Shown in pieces: positions 47,354 through 56,213 of a DNA stretch of 64,000 nt. Source of the stretch: Gandjariella thermophila. GTDB taxonomy: Bacteria > Actinomycetota > Actinomycetes > Mycobacteriales > Pseudonocardiaceae. Numbering within the stretch: position 1 is the first letter of the stretch; each line of letters begins with the position of its first letter. Where the stretch lies: positions 1 through 64,000 of the forward strand of contig NZ_BJFL01000013.1 in the NCBI RefSeq assembly GCF_005405885.1, read 5' to 3'. The position numbers and the translations under genes are program-made. The notes under the pieces are model-generated. The model saw only the letters and a program-made list of their open reading frames with translations, did not search any database and was not told the DNA's origin.

Positions 47354-48031
47354 TCAGGCTCCGGCCCTGGTGAGGGCAAGCACGGCGGTGACCACGAGCC
47401 CGGCCCTGGCCAGCGCGGCGGCACACGCACGCACGGTGGCGCCGGTGGTCACCACGTCGTCCACCAGCACCACGGGCGTGCCCGGTCGTGGCGCGCCGGC
47501 CGGCACCACCCGCACCCGGCCGGCCAGGTTGGCGGCCCGGCCGGCCGCGGTCAGCCCCACCGAGTCGCGGGCGCCGCGGTGCAGCCGGAGCGCGGGCGCG
47601 ACCGCGGCAGCGCGGCCGTGCCGGGCGAGCGCCGCGGCACCGCGCCTGACCAGCCGCAGCATGTGCTCGCCGCCACGCTGGCGAGCCGCCGACCGCCGGG
47701 ACGGGGCCGGCACCAGCCACCAGGTGCCCTCGTGGTCGGCGCGGGCGCCGGGCAGCGAGAGCAGCCCGGCGGCGAGCAGCTCACCGAGCGGGCCGGCCAG
47801 TTCCCGCCGGCCGCGTTCCTTGTAGGCGAGGACCGCCTCACGCGCGGCGCCGCGGTACTCGGCCAGCGCATGCGCCGGCGGCCCCTCGGCCAGGCAGGCC
47901 CGGGCCACCGGGAGTAGCTCGCCAAACGCGGCCCGGCAGTGCGGGCAGAGCACGGTGCCCGGCGCGTCACGGCAGCCCGCGCAGCGCACCGGAACCACGA
48001 GATCGACCAGCGGAGCCAGCGGTCCGAGCAT
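47354..48031 (-). CDS. comF: ComF-family phosphoribosyltransferase-like protein
   Basis: 225 residues. The N-terminal zinc-ribbon-like part has CAGCRDAPGTVLCPHC. The Type I phosphoribosyltransferase core has VPAPSRRSAARQRGGEHM and the PRPP loop VVLVDDVVTTGATVRAC. In naturally competent bacteria ComF assists DNA uptake; in actinomycetes the role is unknown. Position between hpf and lpqB equals Mycobacterium Rv3242c. Confidence 0.9.
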   Translation of the reverse strand: MLGPLAPLVDLVVPVRCAGCRDAPGTVLCPHCRAAFGELLPVARACLAEGPPAHALAEYRGAAREAVLAYKERGRRELAGPLGELLAAGLLSLPGARADHEGTWWLVPAPSRRSAARQRGGEHMLRLVRRGAAALARHGRAAAVAPALRLHRGARDSVGLTAAGRAANLAGRVRVVPAGAPRPGTPVVLVDDVVTTGATVRACAAALARAGLVVTAVLALTRAGA

Positions 48032-48133
48032 GTGGCCAGGATGCCCGGCCGCACCGACAGTTTCCGCGCCGCAACGGGTTGGCCGTCGTCGGCGACCCGT
48101 GGCCTGCGGTACTCGCGGACCGCGGTGGGTGGG

Positions 48134-49900
48134 TCAGCCGGGATAGAACGGCAGCGAGCCGGCGCCGAAGTTGATCGGCATGGACCGCCACACCTCGCCG
48201 ATGTCGTTGGCGGTCCACGCGCCGCTGGCGTCGACCACCATCACCGGCCGGCCCGGGGCCGCGGCCACCGCGGTGACCGGGGCGGTGAGGTTGGCGCTGC
48301 TGTACCGGTCGACCTGCAGCCCGTCCACCGGCAGCCGCGCCACCGGGGTGGTCGGGCTGGACGTGGCCACCACCAGGCTGTCCTGCGACTGCCAGTCGAC
48401 GTCGACCACGCCAGCGAGGCTGCCCCACTGCAACGCCCTGGGTGCCTGCAGGGTCACCGAGGAGTCCTGGTTGCGGACCACCGAGGAGACCACCAGCCGG
48501 CCACCGGCGACCGCGGCGACCCGCACCCCGTCCCGGGACAGCCGAAGGTCGGTGATCGGTCCGAGTTGGGTCAGCTCCGCCGCGTTGACCGCCTGCGGCA
48601 CCCAGACCCCCTCCGCGGTCTTGACCACCCGGACCACGTTGCCGTCGGCCACCGTCCACAGCTCGTTGCTGGCGTCCGTGGTGGAGCCGCCGGGCGCCCA
48701 GGTCGGCCGGGTCAGCTGGCTGGCAGGCAGGTCGACCTCGCGCGGCGTCTCGCCGTACCGGCCGACCCGCAACGCCATCCCGCCGGCCGGCCGGCGCACC
48801 ACCACGGCCAGCTCCGAGCCGTCCGCCGACTGCGCGCCGCTGACCACCTGATACTCGCCGGAGCCGGCCGGCCCCGGCACCGGGCTGCCGTCCTTGAGCG
48901 AGCGCACCCTGCCGCCCGCGACCACCAGTCCCTGCAGGTCGGCGCCGGGCATGGTCTGGGCGTCGTAGGACGGGATGTCACCGGGCAGCCAGTCGGGATG
49001 GTCCGGGAACAGCGGCATGCCGCCGGACTCGATCCGCACCCGGCTGTTCGTCACGCCCTGCAGGGACCGCACGATCTGCGCCACGATCAGCCGCTTGTTC
49101 TGCACGGTCTGGTCGCCGAGTTGGTCGAGGTTGACCTCCAGCGCACCGTCCGGGGTCTCCACCGGGTTGGTTCGGGTGCTCACGGTCGGCGGGATGGCGC
49201 TGCGCACCGCGCCGCCCAGCGCCTGGGAGGGGCCGGCGAGCAGCAGGTCCATCACCCGGGCCGGCATGCCGCTGGGCGGCTGGGCCACCACGTAGCGCGG
49301 GTCCGGCACGAGCACCTGGCGGTCCGGGTCGAAGAAGTACAACCGCGCCTGGTGGTAGTTCTCGGTGAAGCCACTCAGCGTGACCCGCACCCCGTCCGGT
49401 GGCTCGGAGATCCGCCACTGGCCGTCCGGCTGCCGCTCCACCTGCATGGGCACCTCCTCGGTGCCCACCTCCGGGGTGAACGCGCTGTCCGGGCCGAGGC
49501 GGCCGACCTTGGTGGCCCGCAGCACCACGGTGGTGCGGCTGGCGCTGCCAGACGGCGTCACGCTGGGGCTGTAGAGGGTGTCGAAGCTGTCCGCGATCAC
49601 CGAGGGGCTGGCCTTGGTGTTCCACTGGTCCTGGGCCTGCTTGGTGAGGTAGAGCCGGGCGGCCGCGTGGTCGCCGTCCGGGCTCGAGCTGGCCAGGATG
49701 AAGTTGCGGACCAGGGTGAGCGGGTCGGCGTCCCGCTCCGGCTCGGCCACCGGGGACGCACGCCGACTCTCGTCCGCGCCCTTCACCGCCTGCGGCGGCG
49801 AGTACTCGGGGATGGCCGCGCAGCCGATCGCCGGCAGGGCCGCGCACAGCACGGCCAGCGCGGCCCGAAGTATCCGCACAGCCCGGGGCGATCGCCTCAC
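48134..49900 (-). CDS. lpqB: Lipoprotein LpqB, MtrB-associated
   Basis: 588 residues; signal peptide with lipobox LPAIGCAAIP. A GerMN-type sporulation/germination domain lies around residues 190-300 (GMPARVMDLLLAGPSQALGGAV). It is followed by a beta-propeller-like C-terminal region with VSGAQSADGSELAVVVRR and DLRLSRDGVRVAAVAGGRL repeats. In mycobacteria LpqB interacts with the extracellular part of MtrB and tunes MtrA phosphorylation, cell division and motility. The GTG start overlaps the mtrB stop by four bases. Confidence 0.95.
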   Translation of the reverse strand: MRRSPRAVRILRAALAVLCAALPAIGCAAIPEYSPPQAVKGADESRRASPVAEPERDADPLTLVRNFILASSSPDGDHAAARLYLTKQAQDQWNTKASPSVIADSFDTLYSPSVTPSGSASRTTVVLRATKVGRLGPDSAFTPEVGTEEVPMQVERQPDGQWRISEPPDGVRVTLSGFTENYHQARLYFFDPDRQVLVPDPRYVVAQPPSGMPARVMDLLLAGPSQALGGAVRSAIPPTVSTRTNPVETPDGALEVNLDQLGDQTVQNKRLIVAQIVRSLQGVTNSRVRIESGGMPLFPDHPDWLPGDIPSYDAQTMPGADLQGLVVAGGRVRSLKDGSPVPGPAGSGEYQVVSGAQSADGSELAVVVRRPAGGMALRVGRYGETPREVDLPASQLTRPTWAPGGSTTDASNELWTVADGNVVRVVKTAEGVWVPQAVNAAELTQLGPITDLRLSRDGVRVAAVAGGRLVVSSVVRNQDSSVTLQAPRALQWGSLAGVVDVDWQSQDSLVVATSSPTTPVARLPVDGLQVDRYSSANLTAPVTAVAAAPGRPVMVVDASGAWTANDIGEVWRSMPINFGAGSLPFYPG

Positions 49901-51726
49901 CCGACCTCCTCCCTGGTCGGCTCGTCGGCCGGTGCCGCGCCCCGCTCGGCCGCCGCCGGCGGCTGCCCGTTGCCGCCCACCGGAGGGGTGCCGCGGCCCG
50001 GTTCCCCCGGGAACGCCTCCGCAGCCGGCCGCGCTTCCGCTTCCGCCGGGGCCGCGCCCACCGGGGCCGCGCCCGCCCGGTCCGGCCGCGCGGCCTCGAC
50101 GGGGGTGAAGTCGGCCGGGGGCAGTTCCAGGGGGCTGCCGGTCAGCTCCCAGCCCTGGCGGCGCGGCAGGGTGAGCCGGAAGCAGGCGCCCTGGTCGGGT
50201 TCACCCCACGCCTCCAGCCAGCCGCCGTGCAGGCGGGCGTCCTCCAGGCTGATGGACAGGCCGAGGCCGGTGCCGCCGGTGCGCCGGTTGCGGGACGGGT
50301 CGGCTCGCCAGAATCGGGTGAATACCAGCTCGGCCTCGCCGGGCCGCAGCCCGACGCCGTGGTCCCGAACGGTCACCGCGACCGCGTGGTCGTCGGAGGC
50401 CACCCGCACCTCGATCGGCAGGCCCTCGCCGTGGTCGATCGCGTTGGCCAGCAGGTTGCGCAGGATGCGCTCGATCCGCCGGGCGTCCAGCTCCGCGGTG
50501 ACCGCGTGATCGGGCAGGCGCAGCTCGATGGCGGTGCCCGCGGTGTCCGCGATGGCCCGCACCGCGTTGACCGCGTGGTGCACCAGCACCCGCAGGTCCG
50601 CCTCCTCCTCGGTGAGCTCCTCCACTCCCGCGTCCAGGCGGCTGATCTCCAGCAGGTCGCCGAGCAGCGCCTCGAACCGGTCCAGCTCGTCGACCAGCAA
50701 CTCGGTGGAGCGGGCCAGGCCGCCGGGAAACTGCTCGCGGGAGGCGTGCAGCACGTCGGCGGCCATCCGCACGGTGGTCAGCGGGGTGCGCAGCTCGTGC
50801 GACACGTCGGAGGTGAACCGCCGCTGGAGCTGGCCGAACTCCTCGAGCTGGTGGATCTGGTCCTGGATGCTCGCGGCCATCTCGTTGAACGACTCGGCGA
50901 GCCGGGCCACCTCGTCCTCGCCGACCACCGGCACCCGCTCATCCAGCTTGCCGTCAGCGAACCGGCCGGCCACCTCGGCGGCCTGCCGCACCGGCAGCAC
51001 CACCTGGCGGGTGACCAGGTTGGCGATGCCGGCCAGCAGCACCAGCAGCACCACTCCGCCGACCAGCAGGGTGCTCTGCACCACACTGGTGGTGCGCTGC
51101 TCGGCGGTGAGCGGGAAGAGCAAGTAGAGCTGCAGCGGGTGGGACGAACTGCTCACCGGCACGCCCACGATCAGCATGGTGGTCCGGGTACCGTCCCGAT
51201 CCACCGTGTTGATCATGGTGCCGATGGTGCCGTTCTCCGGGTACCGGCGCAGCGCCTCCGGCACGTCGTTGTACGGGCCGGCGGACGGTGCGTTGCCGGT
51301 GGAGTCCCTGCCGGTACCGTCGGCGAGCACCGGCTGGAACGCCCCGGCCGCGGAGCTGGCCGCGTCCTGCTGGTCGCTGCCCGGGCTGGTCAGCTTGTTC
51401 AGCGCGCTGCGGAACCGGCCCTCCAGCGCGTCCGCCCCCGGGTTCACGCCGGTCAGCTCGCGCTCCACCACCAGCGCGCTGGACTCCGCCTGCGCGATGG
51501 CCGCCTGGGTCTTGGTGGCCAGCAGCCGCTCGGTGATCTCCGTTTCCAGCACCATGCCCAGCACGAACACCACGGCCAGGGACAGCGCCAGCGTGCTGAT
51601 CACCACGCGGAGTTGCAGCGACCGCCGCCAGCGCTCGCCGAAGGCGACCCACTGCCGACGCGCCTCGGCCAGCCCGCGGCGGGCATAACGCACCGCGGGC
51701 CGAGCCAGCCACGCGTCGTAGCTCAT
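49897..51726 (-). CDS. mtrB: Sensor histidine kinase MtrB
   Basis: 609 residues. Two transmembrane helices (VVISTLALSLAVVFVLGMVL near residue 45; VVQSTLLVGGVVLLVLLAGI near 218) flank a ~150-residue extracytoplasmic sensor domain. HAMP (GRFADGKLDERVPVVGEDEVARLAESF) and HisKA (FTSDVSHELRTPLTTVRMA) follow. The ATPase has RNLLANAIDHGEG (N-box), VRDHGVGL and GGTGLGLSI. The C-terminal ~90 residues are Pro/Ala/Glu-rich and disordered. It phosphorylates MtrA to link cell-wall and division status to transcription. Its start is 138 bases past the mtrA stop. Confidence 0.96.
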   Translation of the reverse strand: MSYDAWLARPAVRYARRGLAEARRQWVAFGERWRRSLQLRVVISTLALSLAVVFVLGMVLETEITERLLATKTQAAIAQAESSALVVERELTGVNPGADALEGRFRSALNKLTSPGSDQQDAASSAAGAFQPVLADGTGRDSTGNAPSAGPYNDVPEALRRYPENGTIGTMINTVDRDGTRTTMLIVGVPVSSSSHPLQLYLLFPLTAEQRTTSVVQSTLLVGGVVLLVLLAGIANLVTRQVVLPVRQAAEVAGRFADGKLDERVPVVGEDEVARLAESFNEMAASIQDQIHQLEEFGQLQRRFTSDVSHELRTPLTTVRMAADVLHASREQFPGGLARSTELLVDELDRFEALLGDLLEISRLDAGVEELTEEEADLRVLVHHAVNAVRAIADTAGTAIELRLPDHAVTAELDARRIERILRNLLANAIDHGEGLPIEVRVASDDHAVAVTVRDHGVGLRPGEAELVFTRFWRADPSRNRRTGGTGLGLSISLEDARLHGGWLEAWGEPDQGACFRLTLPRRQGWELTGSPLELPPADFTPVEAARPDRAGAAPVGAAPAEAEARPAAEAFPGEPGRGTPPVGGNGQPPAAAERGAAPADEPTREEVG

Positions 51727-51863
51727 GCCGGATTCTCCACGCGAACAGTTACCGGAGGCGGCAGGCTACCTCGCCCCCGGCGAACGGTAACCAGTGTGCC
51801 TGCTCCGTCACTGGTCGCGGGGCCGGTCCCGGGCAACGCCGGTGCGCATCCGGAGGTTCGCGG

Positions 51864-52550
51864 TCACGGGGGACCGGCCTTGTAGCCGACGCCTCGCACG
51901 GTGAGCACCACCTCGGGGTGCTCCGGGTCCTTCTCCACCTTGGACCGCAGCCGCTGCACGTGGACGTTGACCAGCCGGGTGTCGGCGGCGTGCCGGTACC
52001 CCCACACCTGCTCGAGCAGCACCTCGCGGGTGAACACCTGGCGGGGCTTGCGGGCCAGCGCGACGAGCAGGTCGAACTCCAGCGGGGTGAGCTGGATCGG
52101 CTTGCCCTCCCTGGTCACCTCGTGCCCGGGCACGTCGATGGTCAGGTCGCCGATGTTGAGGATCTCCGCCGGCTCCGACTCGGTGCGCCGCAGTCGCGCC
52201 CGGATGCGGGCCACCAACTCCTTCGGCTTGAACGGCTTGACCACGTAGTCGTCGGCCCCGGACTCCAGGCCCAGCACGATGTCCACGGTGTCGCTCTTGG
52301 CGGTGAGCATCACGATCGGGACACCGGACTCGGCCCGGATGGCCTTGCACACGTCGATGCCGTTCATGCCCGGCAGCATCAGATCGAGCAGGACCAGGTC
52401 CGGTTTCATCTCACGCAGTGCCGGCAGTGCGCGGGCACCGTCGGAGACCACCGCGGTGTCGAACCCCTCACCCCGCAGCACGATTGTCAACATCTCCGCC
52501 AGCGCGGGATCGTCGTCAACCACCAGCACGCGCGCCTTCATGCCCCACAT
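51864..52550 (-). CDS. mtrA: DNA-binding response regulator MtrA
   Basis: 228 residues from ATG 52550 (MWGMKARVL); ATG 52541 is the alternative. The receiver domain is VLVVDDDPALAEMLTIVLRG ... PDLVLLDLMLPGMNGIDVC (phospho-Asp), LTAKSD and VVKPFKPKELVAR. The OmpR-type winged helix is PLEFDLLVALARKPRQVFTREVLLEQVWGYRH ... VNVHVQRLRSKVEKDPEHPEVVLTVRGVGYK. The sequence resembles mycobacterial MtrA closely, so the name is secure. Essential regulator of division and cell wall in mycobacteria and of development in Streptomyces. Confidence 0.97.
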   Translation of the reverse strand: MWGMKARVLVVDDDPALAEMLTIVLRGEGFDTAVVSDGARALPALREMKPDLVLLDLMLPGMNGIDVCKAIRAESGVPIVMLTAKSDTVDIVLGLESGADDYVVKPFKPKELVARIRARLRRTESEPAEILNIGDLTIDVPGHEVTREGKPIQLTPLEFDLLVALARKPRQVFTREVLLEQVWGYRHAADTRLVNVHVQRLRSKVEKDPEHPEVVLTVRGVGYKAGPP

Positions 52551-52791
52551 GTTCGCACTGCTCGGCTGGCGGTCGCGCAGTACCCGGCGGTCACGGCGGC
52601 CCTGCCCGGTTCTGTCCTGCCCGTACGGCTCCTCCGGTGCGGCCATCAGGCCCTCCCCATCCCGTCCATCCCCCTTGCCTCTGGCTCTAAAGCGCGGGTT
52701 CGGCGCGTTTCGTTACCGATGTATAGTTGAAATTTGAAGTTCTTGCTCAGGTGGGGTCGCGGCAAGCGACGCAGCAGCCCGGGAGGACGCG

Positions 52792-53280
52792 ATGGGGATT
52801 CGCCGGCTCAACCACGCCGTGGTGTACGTCCGGGACGTGGCGCGCAGCGTCGCCTTCTACCAGGACGTGCTCGGGTTCCGGGTCAAGTACCAGATGCCCG
52901 GCGCGGCCTTCCTGCTCGCGCCGGACTCGGACAACGACCACGACCTGGGCCTTTTCCAGGTCGGCCGGGACGCGCTGGAGTCCCCGGCAGGCCGGGGCGC
53001 GGTTGGGCTGTACCACCTGGCGTGGTCGGTGCCGACGCTCGCCGACCTGGCCGACTACGCCAAGCGGCTGACCGAGGCGGGCGCGTTGGTGGGCGCATCC
53101 GACCATGTGACCACCAAGGCGCTGTACGCCAAGGACCCGGACGGCCTCGAGTTCGAGGTGTCCTGGCTGGTGCCGCACGATCGAATCACCGAGGAGATGC
53201 GCGCCCGGGTGGCCACCCTGCCGCTGGACCTGGAGGCGGAGATCCGCCGGTGGGGCGCGGACCTGGTCGGCGCGGACTGA
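52792..53280 (+). CDS. VOC-family (glyoxalase/extradiol dioxygenase-like) protein
   Basis: 162 residues from ATG 52792 with GGGAGG upstream. Two beta-alpha-beta-beta-beta units. Likely metal ligands are His8 (LNHAVVYV), His75 (GLYHLAWSVPT) and Glu122 (DPDGLEFEVSW), a His-His-Glu set like ring-cleavage dioxygenases. A short AT-rich patch (52724-52744) lies in the leader. Substrate unknown; detoxification of an aldehyde or catechol is possible. Together with the convergent methyltransferase it interrupts the usual mtrA-tmk neighbourhood. Confidence 0.85.
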   Translation: MGIRRLNHAVVYVRDVARSVAFYQDVLGFRVKYQMPGAAFLLAPDSDNDHDLGLFQVGRDALESPAGRGAVGLYHLAWSVPTLADLADYAKRLTEAGALVGASDHVTTKALYAKDPDGLEFEVSWLVPHDRITEEMRARVATLPLDLEAEIRRWGADLVGAD

Positions 53281-53298
53281 CCCGGGTGGCTCAGTCCG
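53273..53298. terminator. Hairpin spanning two convergent stop codons
   Basis: CGGACTGA (53273-53280) and TCAGTCCG (53291-53298) pair perfectly around a 10-base loop and contain the stop codons of the VOC gene and the convergent methyltransferase gene. Likely bidirectional termination. Confidence 0.45.
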
Positions 53299-54154
53299 TC
53301 GCGCGCTGCGCGCTGACCAGCCAGATCCGGCCCGAGCCGAGGTGTTCCGGGTCGTAGACGCGGGGCACCGGTCTGCCCAGCCGCCGGGCGAGGTCCTCGC
53401 CCGGCTGCACGCGGGCCCGCCAGCCGTGCCCGGCCAGCCAGGCCCTCGGGTCCTCCACCGTGGCATACCAGGACGCCTGGATCAGGGCGAACCGCCGGTG
53501 TACGGCGCGCATGTCCGGCGACTGGTGGAACGCCCGGTTGACGTGTTCCAGGGCGAGCCGGCTGCCCGGCGGGGAGAGTGAACCGATCCGGGCCAGCAGC
53601 CGGTCGTTGTCCTCGGGCCGCAGGAACATCAGCAGCCCCTCGGCCAGCCATGCGGTCGGCTCGTTCGGCTGGAAACCGGCGTCGAGCAGCGGGACCGACC
53701 AGTCGTCGCGCAGGTCGGCGCGGACCACGGCACGCTCGCAGGCCGGCGCCGCCTCGCTCTCGGCGATCACCCGCTCCTTGAAGCTCAGCAGCTCGGGCAG
53801 GTCCAGCTCGAACAGCCGGGTGCCGTCCGGCCAGGGCAGCCGGAACGCCCTGGTGTCCAGCCCGGCCGCGAGCAGCACCACCTGCCGGCAGCCGGCCTCG
53901 GCGGCGTCCAGCAGCTGGTCGTCGAAGTAGCGGGTGCGCAGCACGAAGTTGGGACCACCGAAGTCGTTCACCCGGTCCAGGCCGTCCGGCAGGCCGGCCG
54001 CGTCCAGGAATCCCCCGGCCAGGGGGTCACGGAACAGGGCGTCCTCACGGTCGCTCTCCTCCGCCCGCGCCCGCGCGATCAGCATGGCCGTCAGGCTCAC
54101 GCCGGCGGGCGCCTGCTGTCTTACCCATTCACCGACACTGCTCGGAAGACTCAC
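53291..54154 (-). CDS. SAM-dependent methyltransferase, TIGR00027/leucine-carboxyl-type
   Basis: 287 residues. The family signature is clear: TARMLIARARAEE-like opening (SLTAMLIARARAEESDREDALFRDPLA), RTRYFDDQLLDAAEAGCRQVVLLAAGLDTRAFRLPWPDGTRLFELD (SAM-binding motif), VRADLRDDW, and EGLLMFLRPEDNDRLLARI. These are class I methyltransferases common in actinomycetes, often linked to polyketide or small-molecule O-methylation; the substrate is not known. It lies 16 bases after the tmk gene on the same strand. Confidence 0.88.
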   Translation of the reverse strand: MSLPSSVGEWVRQQAPAGVSLTAMLIARARAEESDREDALFRDPLAGGFLDAAGLPDGLDRVNDFGGPNFVLRTRYFDDQLLDAAEAGCRQVVLLAAGLDTRAFRLPWPDGTRLFELDLPELLSFKERVIAESEAAPACERAVVRADLRDDWSVPLLDAGFQPNEPTAWLAEGLLMFLRPEDNDRLLARIGSLSPPGSRLALEHVNRAFHQSPDMRAVHRRFALIQASWYATVEDPRAWLAGHGWRARVQPGEDLARRLGRPVPRVYDPEHLGSGRIWLVSAQRATD

Positions 54155-54169
54155 GTCAGAAACCCCGGC

Positions 54170-54835
54170 TTACTCGTGCGCGGCGGGCGCGTGGCCGGCG
54201 AGCACCGTGCCCGCCAGCGCGCCGACGTCCGCGGTGATGGCCCCATCCACGACGATCCAGGGAGCCAGCCATCCGGTGGCGGCCAGCTCCTCGTAGACCA
54301 AGGCGCAGCGGCGCTGTAGCCCGCCGTCGACCTCGAAGGTGTCTCGCTGCCGGTCCGACTCGGTGCGCTCGCGGTGCTCGGCGCGCGCCGCGGCCAGTTC
54401 GGGCGGCACACGCAGCAGCAGCTGGAGATCCGGCACCGGCAGGCCGAACCGCTCGACCTCCAGCTCGGTGAGCCAGGAGACGAACTCGCCGCGCGCGCCC
54501 TGGTGCAGCCGTGCCGCCCCGTAGGCGGCGTTGGACGCCACGTACCGGTCGACCAGCACGACGTCGTGCCTGACCAGGTCGGACCGGATCCGCTGTGCCG
54601 CGTCCCTGCGGTCGAGCGCGAACAGCACGGCCATGCCGTGCACCGAGTGCGCGAGATCGCCAAGCTGACCATGCAAGGCGTCCCGCACCAGGTCGGCGTG
54701 CACATTCTCGCCGTACCGGGGGAAGGCGAGGCGGGTGACCGTCGCGCCGCGGTGCTCCAGCGCGCGGGTCAGGCCATCACCGAGCGTGCGCTTGCCCGCC
54801 CCGTCGAGGCCCTCGATAACCACCAGCCGTCCCAC
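54170..54835 (-). CDS. tmk: dTMP kinase (thymidylate kinase)
   Basis: 221 residues from GTG 54835. LVVIEGLDGAGKRTLGDGL is the P-loop (with Arg after the GK instead of the usual Ser/Thr), VVLVDRYVASNAAYGAARL is the DRY/substrate loop, and FGLPVPDLQLLLRVPPELAAAR the LID region. It phosphorylates dTMP in DNA precursor synthesis. In Mycobacterium tmk lies directly between mtrA and sahH; here both sides have extra genes. The K-R-T variant is seen in other actinobacterial Tmk proteins. Confidence 0.93.
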   Translation of the reverse strand: MGRLVVIEGLDGAGKRTLGDGLTRALEHRGATVTRLAFPRYGENVHADLVRDALHGQLGDLAHSVHGMAVLFALDRRDAAQRIRSDLVRHDVVLVDRYVASNAAYGAARLHQGARGEFVSWLTELEVERFGLPVPDLQLLLRVPPELAAARAEHRERTESDRQRDTFEVDGGLQRRCALVYEELAATGWLAPWIVVDGAITADVGALAGTVLAGHAPAAHE

Positions 54836-55063
54836 GAGCAGAACCCTACGGACCGCAGCGGCGCGGGGAATACCGTCACTCGTCGGGTTTTCCGAGACTC
54901 ATCAGCCCCCGAAATAGGCGACGGCCACTCGCCGCACAACCGTGCACCCATATGGGTGACACCGTGACGTGAAGGAACCGGCGGAACGGACAATCTGTAT
55001 CGGGTTCCGGGACGCGCAGCGTTACGAGTCCGGGCCTATACACACTTCCAGTGAACACTTGGA

Positions 55064-55077
55064 GTGACTACCGTCAC
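55064..55077. promoter_or_regulatory. Small inverted repeat upstream of the XRE-family gene
   Basis: GTGAC-N4-GTCAC at 55064-55077, with a neighbouring imperfect repeat (55051-55066), lies 30-55 bases before the start of the XRE regulator. Autoregulation is possible. Confidence 0.3.
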
Positions 55078-55106
55078 GTAGCTTCGGATCGATCGGAACG
55101 ACCACG

Positions 55107-56204
55107 GTGAGCGTCGGGGATGTCAAGGGCTCAGAAGGGTGCCAGGTGACCGGTGACCCCGTTCGGGCGGAACGGCCCGCGGTACTGACGCAGGCGGCCG
55201 GCGAGGACCCGATCGGGGGAGACGGCCGGGACCTGCCCGCCGAGCTGGACGAGGCGCTGCGGGAGGGACCGTTCCACCGCGCCCTGCGGGCGGCCATCGC
55301 ACACCGGGGGCTGCCGCTGGCCCGGCTGCGGGCCCGGCTGGACGAGCTGGGCGCGCACGTCGGCCAGTCCACGCTGAGCTACTGGCAGCGCGGCACCCGG
55401 CATCCGGAGCTGCCCAAGGCCGTCGGCGCCATCCGAGCCCTGGAGTCGGTGCTGCGGCTGCCGCGCGAGTCACTGGTCACCCTGGCGCGGCTAGCCGGCC
55501 GCCCGGCCGGGCCCGCACCGCTGCTGCCCGCCACGCCGGCCGACCCGGCCGACGCCTGGGCGCGGACGGTCGCGTTGCTCGCTGAGTTCGACAGCCTGCC
55601 GGACGCCAAGCGATGCAACGCCGAGCTTGAGGTGCTCGCGGTGCACGACACCGTGCTGGTCGGGGCGAACCGCCAGCGGCTGGCGGTGACCACCCGGATG
55701 GTGGTGCGCGCGCTGGTCGACGGCCCGGACCGGTACCTCGTCGTGCACCACGCCGACGAGGTACCGGCGGGCGAGGACATCGAGGCGGTGGCGGCGGAGG
55801 GGTGCCGGCCCGGCTGGCTCCGGCGCGCCGCCGCGGTCCCCGGCCTGGTCGCCGAGCTGCTGTTCGACCGGCGGCTCGCGGAGGGCGAGACGCACGTGTT
55901 CTGCTTCACCGTCCGGGACGGCACCGGCGGGCCCACCCCCGGGCAGTACCGGATGTTCCGCGGCTCGTGCGCCAGCTACCTGGTGCAGATGTCGTTCCGG
56001 CCGGAGATGCCGCCGGCCCGCTGCGTCCGCCGGTTCCGCGCCGCGGACGGCACGGAGCCGGCGAGCGCCGACGACCTGGTGTGCGGGCTCGGCGGGGTGG
56101 TCAGCGCGTACTTCCCCGATGTCGGCCCCGGCCTGGCCGGCATCGACATCACCTGGTCCCGGGAACACAGCGCGGCTGCGCATGTCAGCGGGCAATCCGG
56201 CTAG
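55107..56204 (+). CDS. XRE-family DNA-binding protein with large C-terminal effector-like domain
   Basis: 365 residues from GTG 55107 (GTG 55146 is an alternative). The XRE-type helix-turn-helix lies around residues 55-115 (FHRALRAAIAHRGLPLARLRARLD ... STLSYWQRGTRHPELPKAV). A ~200-residue C-terminal domain follows (VLAVHDTVLVGANRQRLAVTTRMVVRAL; HVFCFTVRDGTGGPTPGQYRMFRGSCASYLVQM), of no recognised fold; it may bind a ligand. It ends nine bases before the STAND regulator gene, so they are very likely one operon. Function unknown. Confidence 0.8.
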   Translation: MSVGDVKGSEGCQVTGDPVRAERPAVLTQAAGEDPIGGDGRDLPAELDEALREGPFHRALRAAIAHRGLPLARLRARLDELGAHVGQSTLSYWQRGTRHPELPKAVGAIRALESVLRLPRESLVTLARLAGRPAGPAPLLPATPADPADAWARTVALLAEFDSLPDAKRCNAELEVLAVHDTVLVGANRQRLAVTTRMVVRALVDGPDRYLVVHHADEVPAGEDIEAVAAEGCRPGWLRRAAAVPGLVAELLFDRRLAEGETHVFCFTVRDGTGGPTPGQYRMFRGSCASYLVQMSFRPEMPPARCVRRFRAADGTEPASADDLVCGLGGVVSAYFPDVGPGLAGIDITWSREHSAAAHVSGQSG

Positions 56205-56213
56205 CCTGGCGCC

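Noticed and set aside
46840-47373. Plus-strand 177-codon frame in the hpf-comF gap
   Set aside because: Pro/Arg/Gly/Ser-rich, no ribosome site, competing frames of similar length on both strands.
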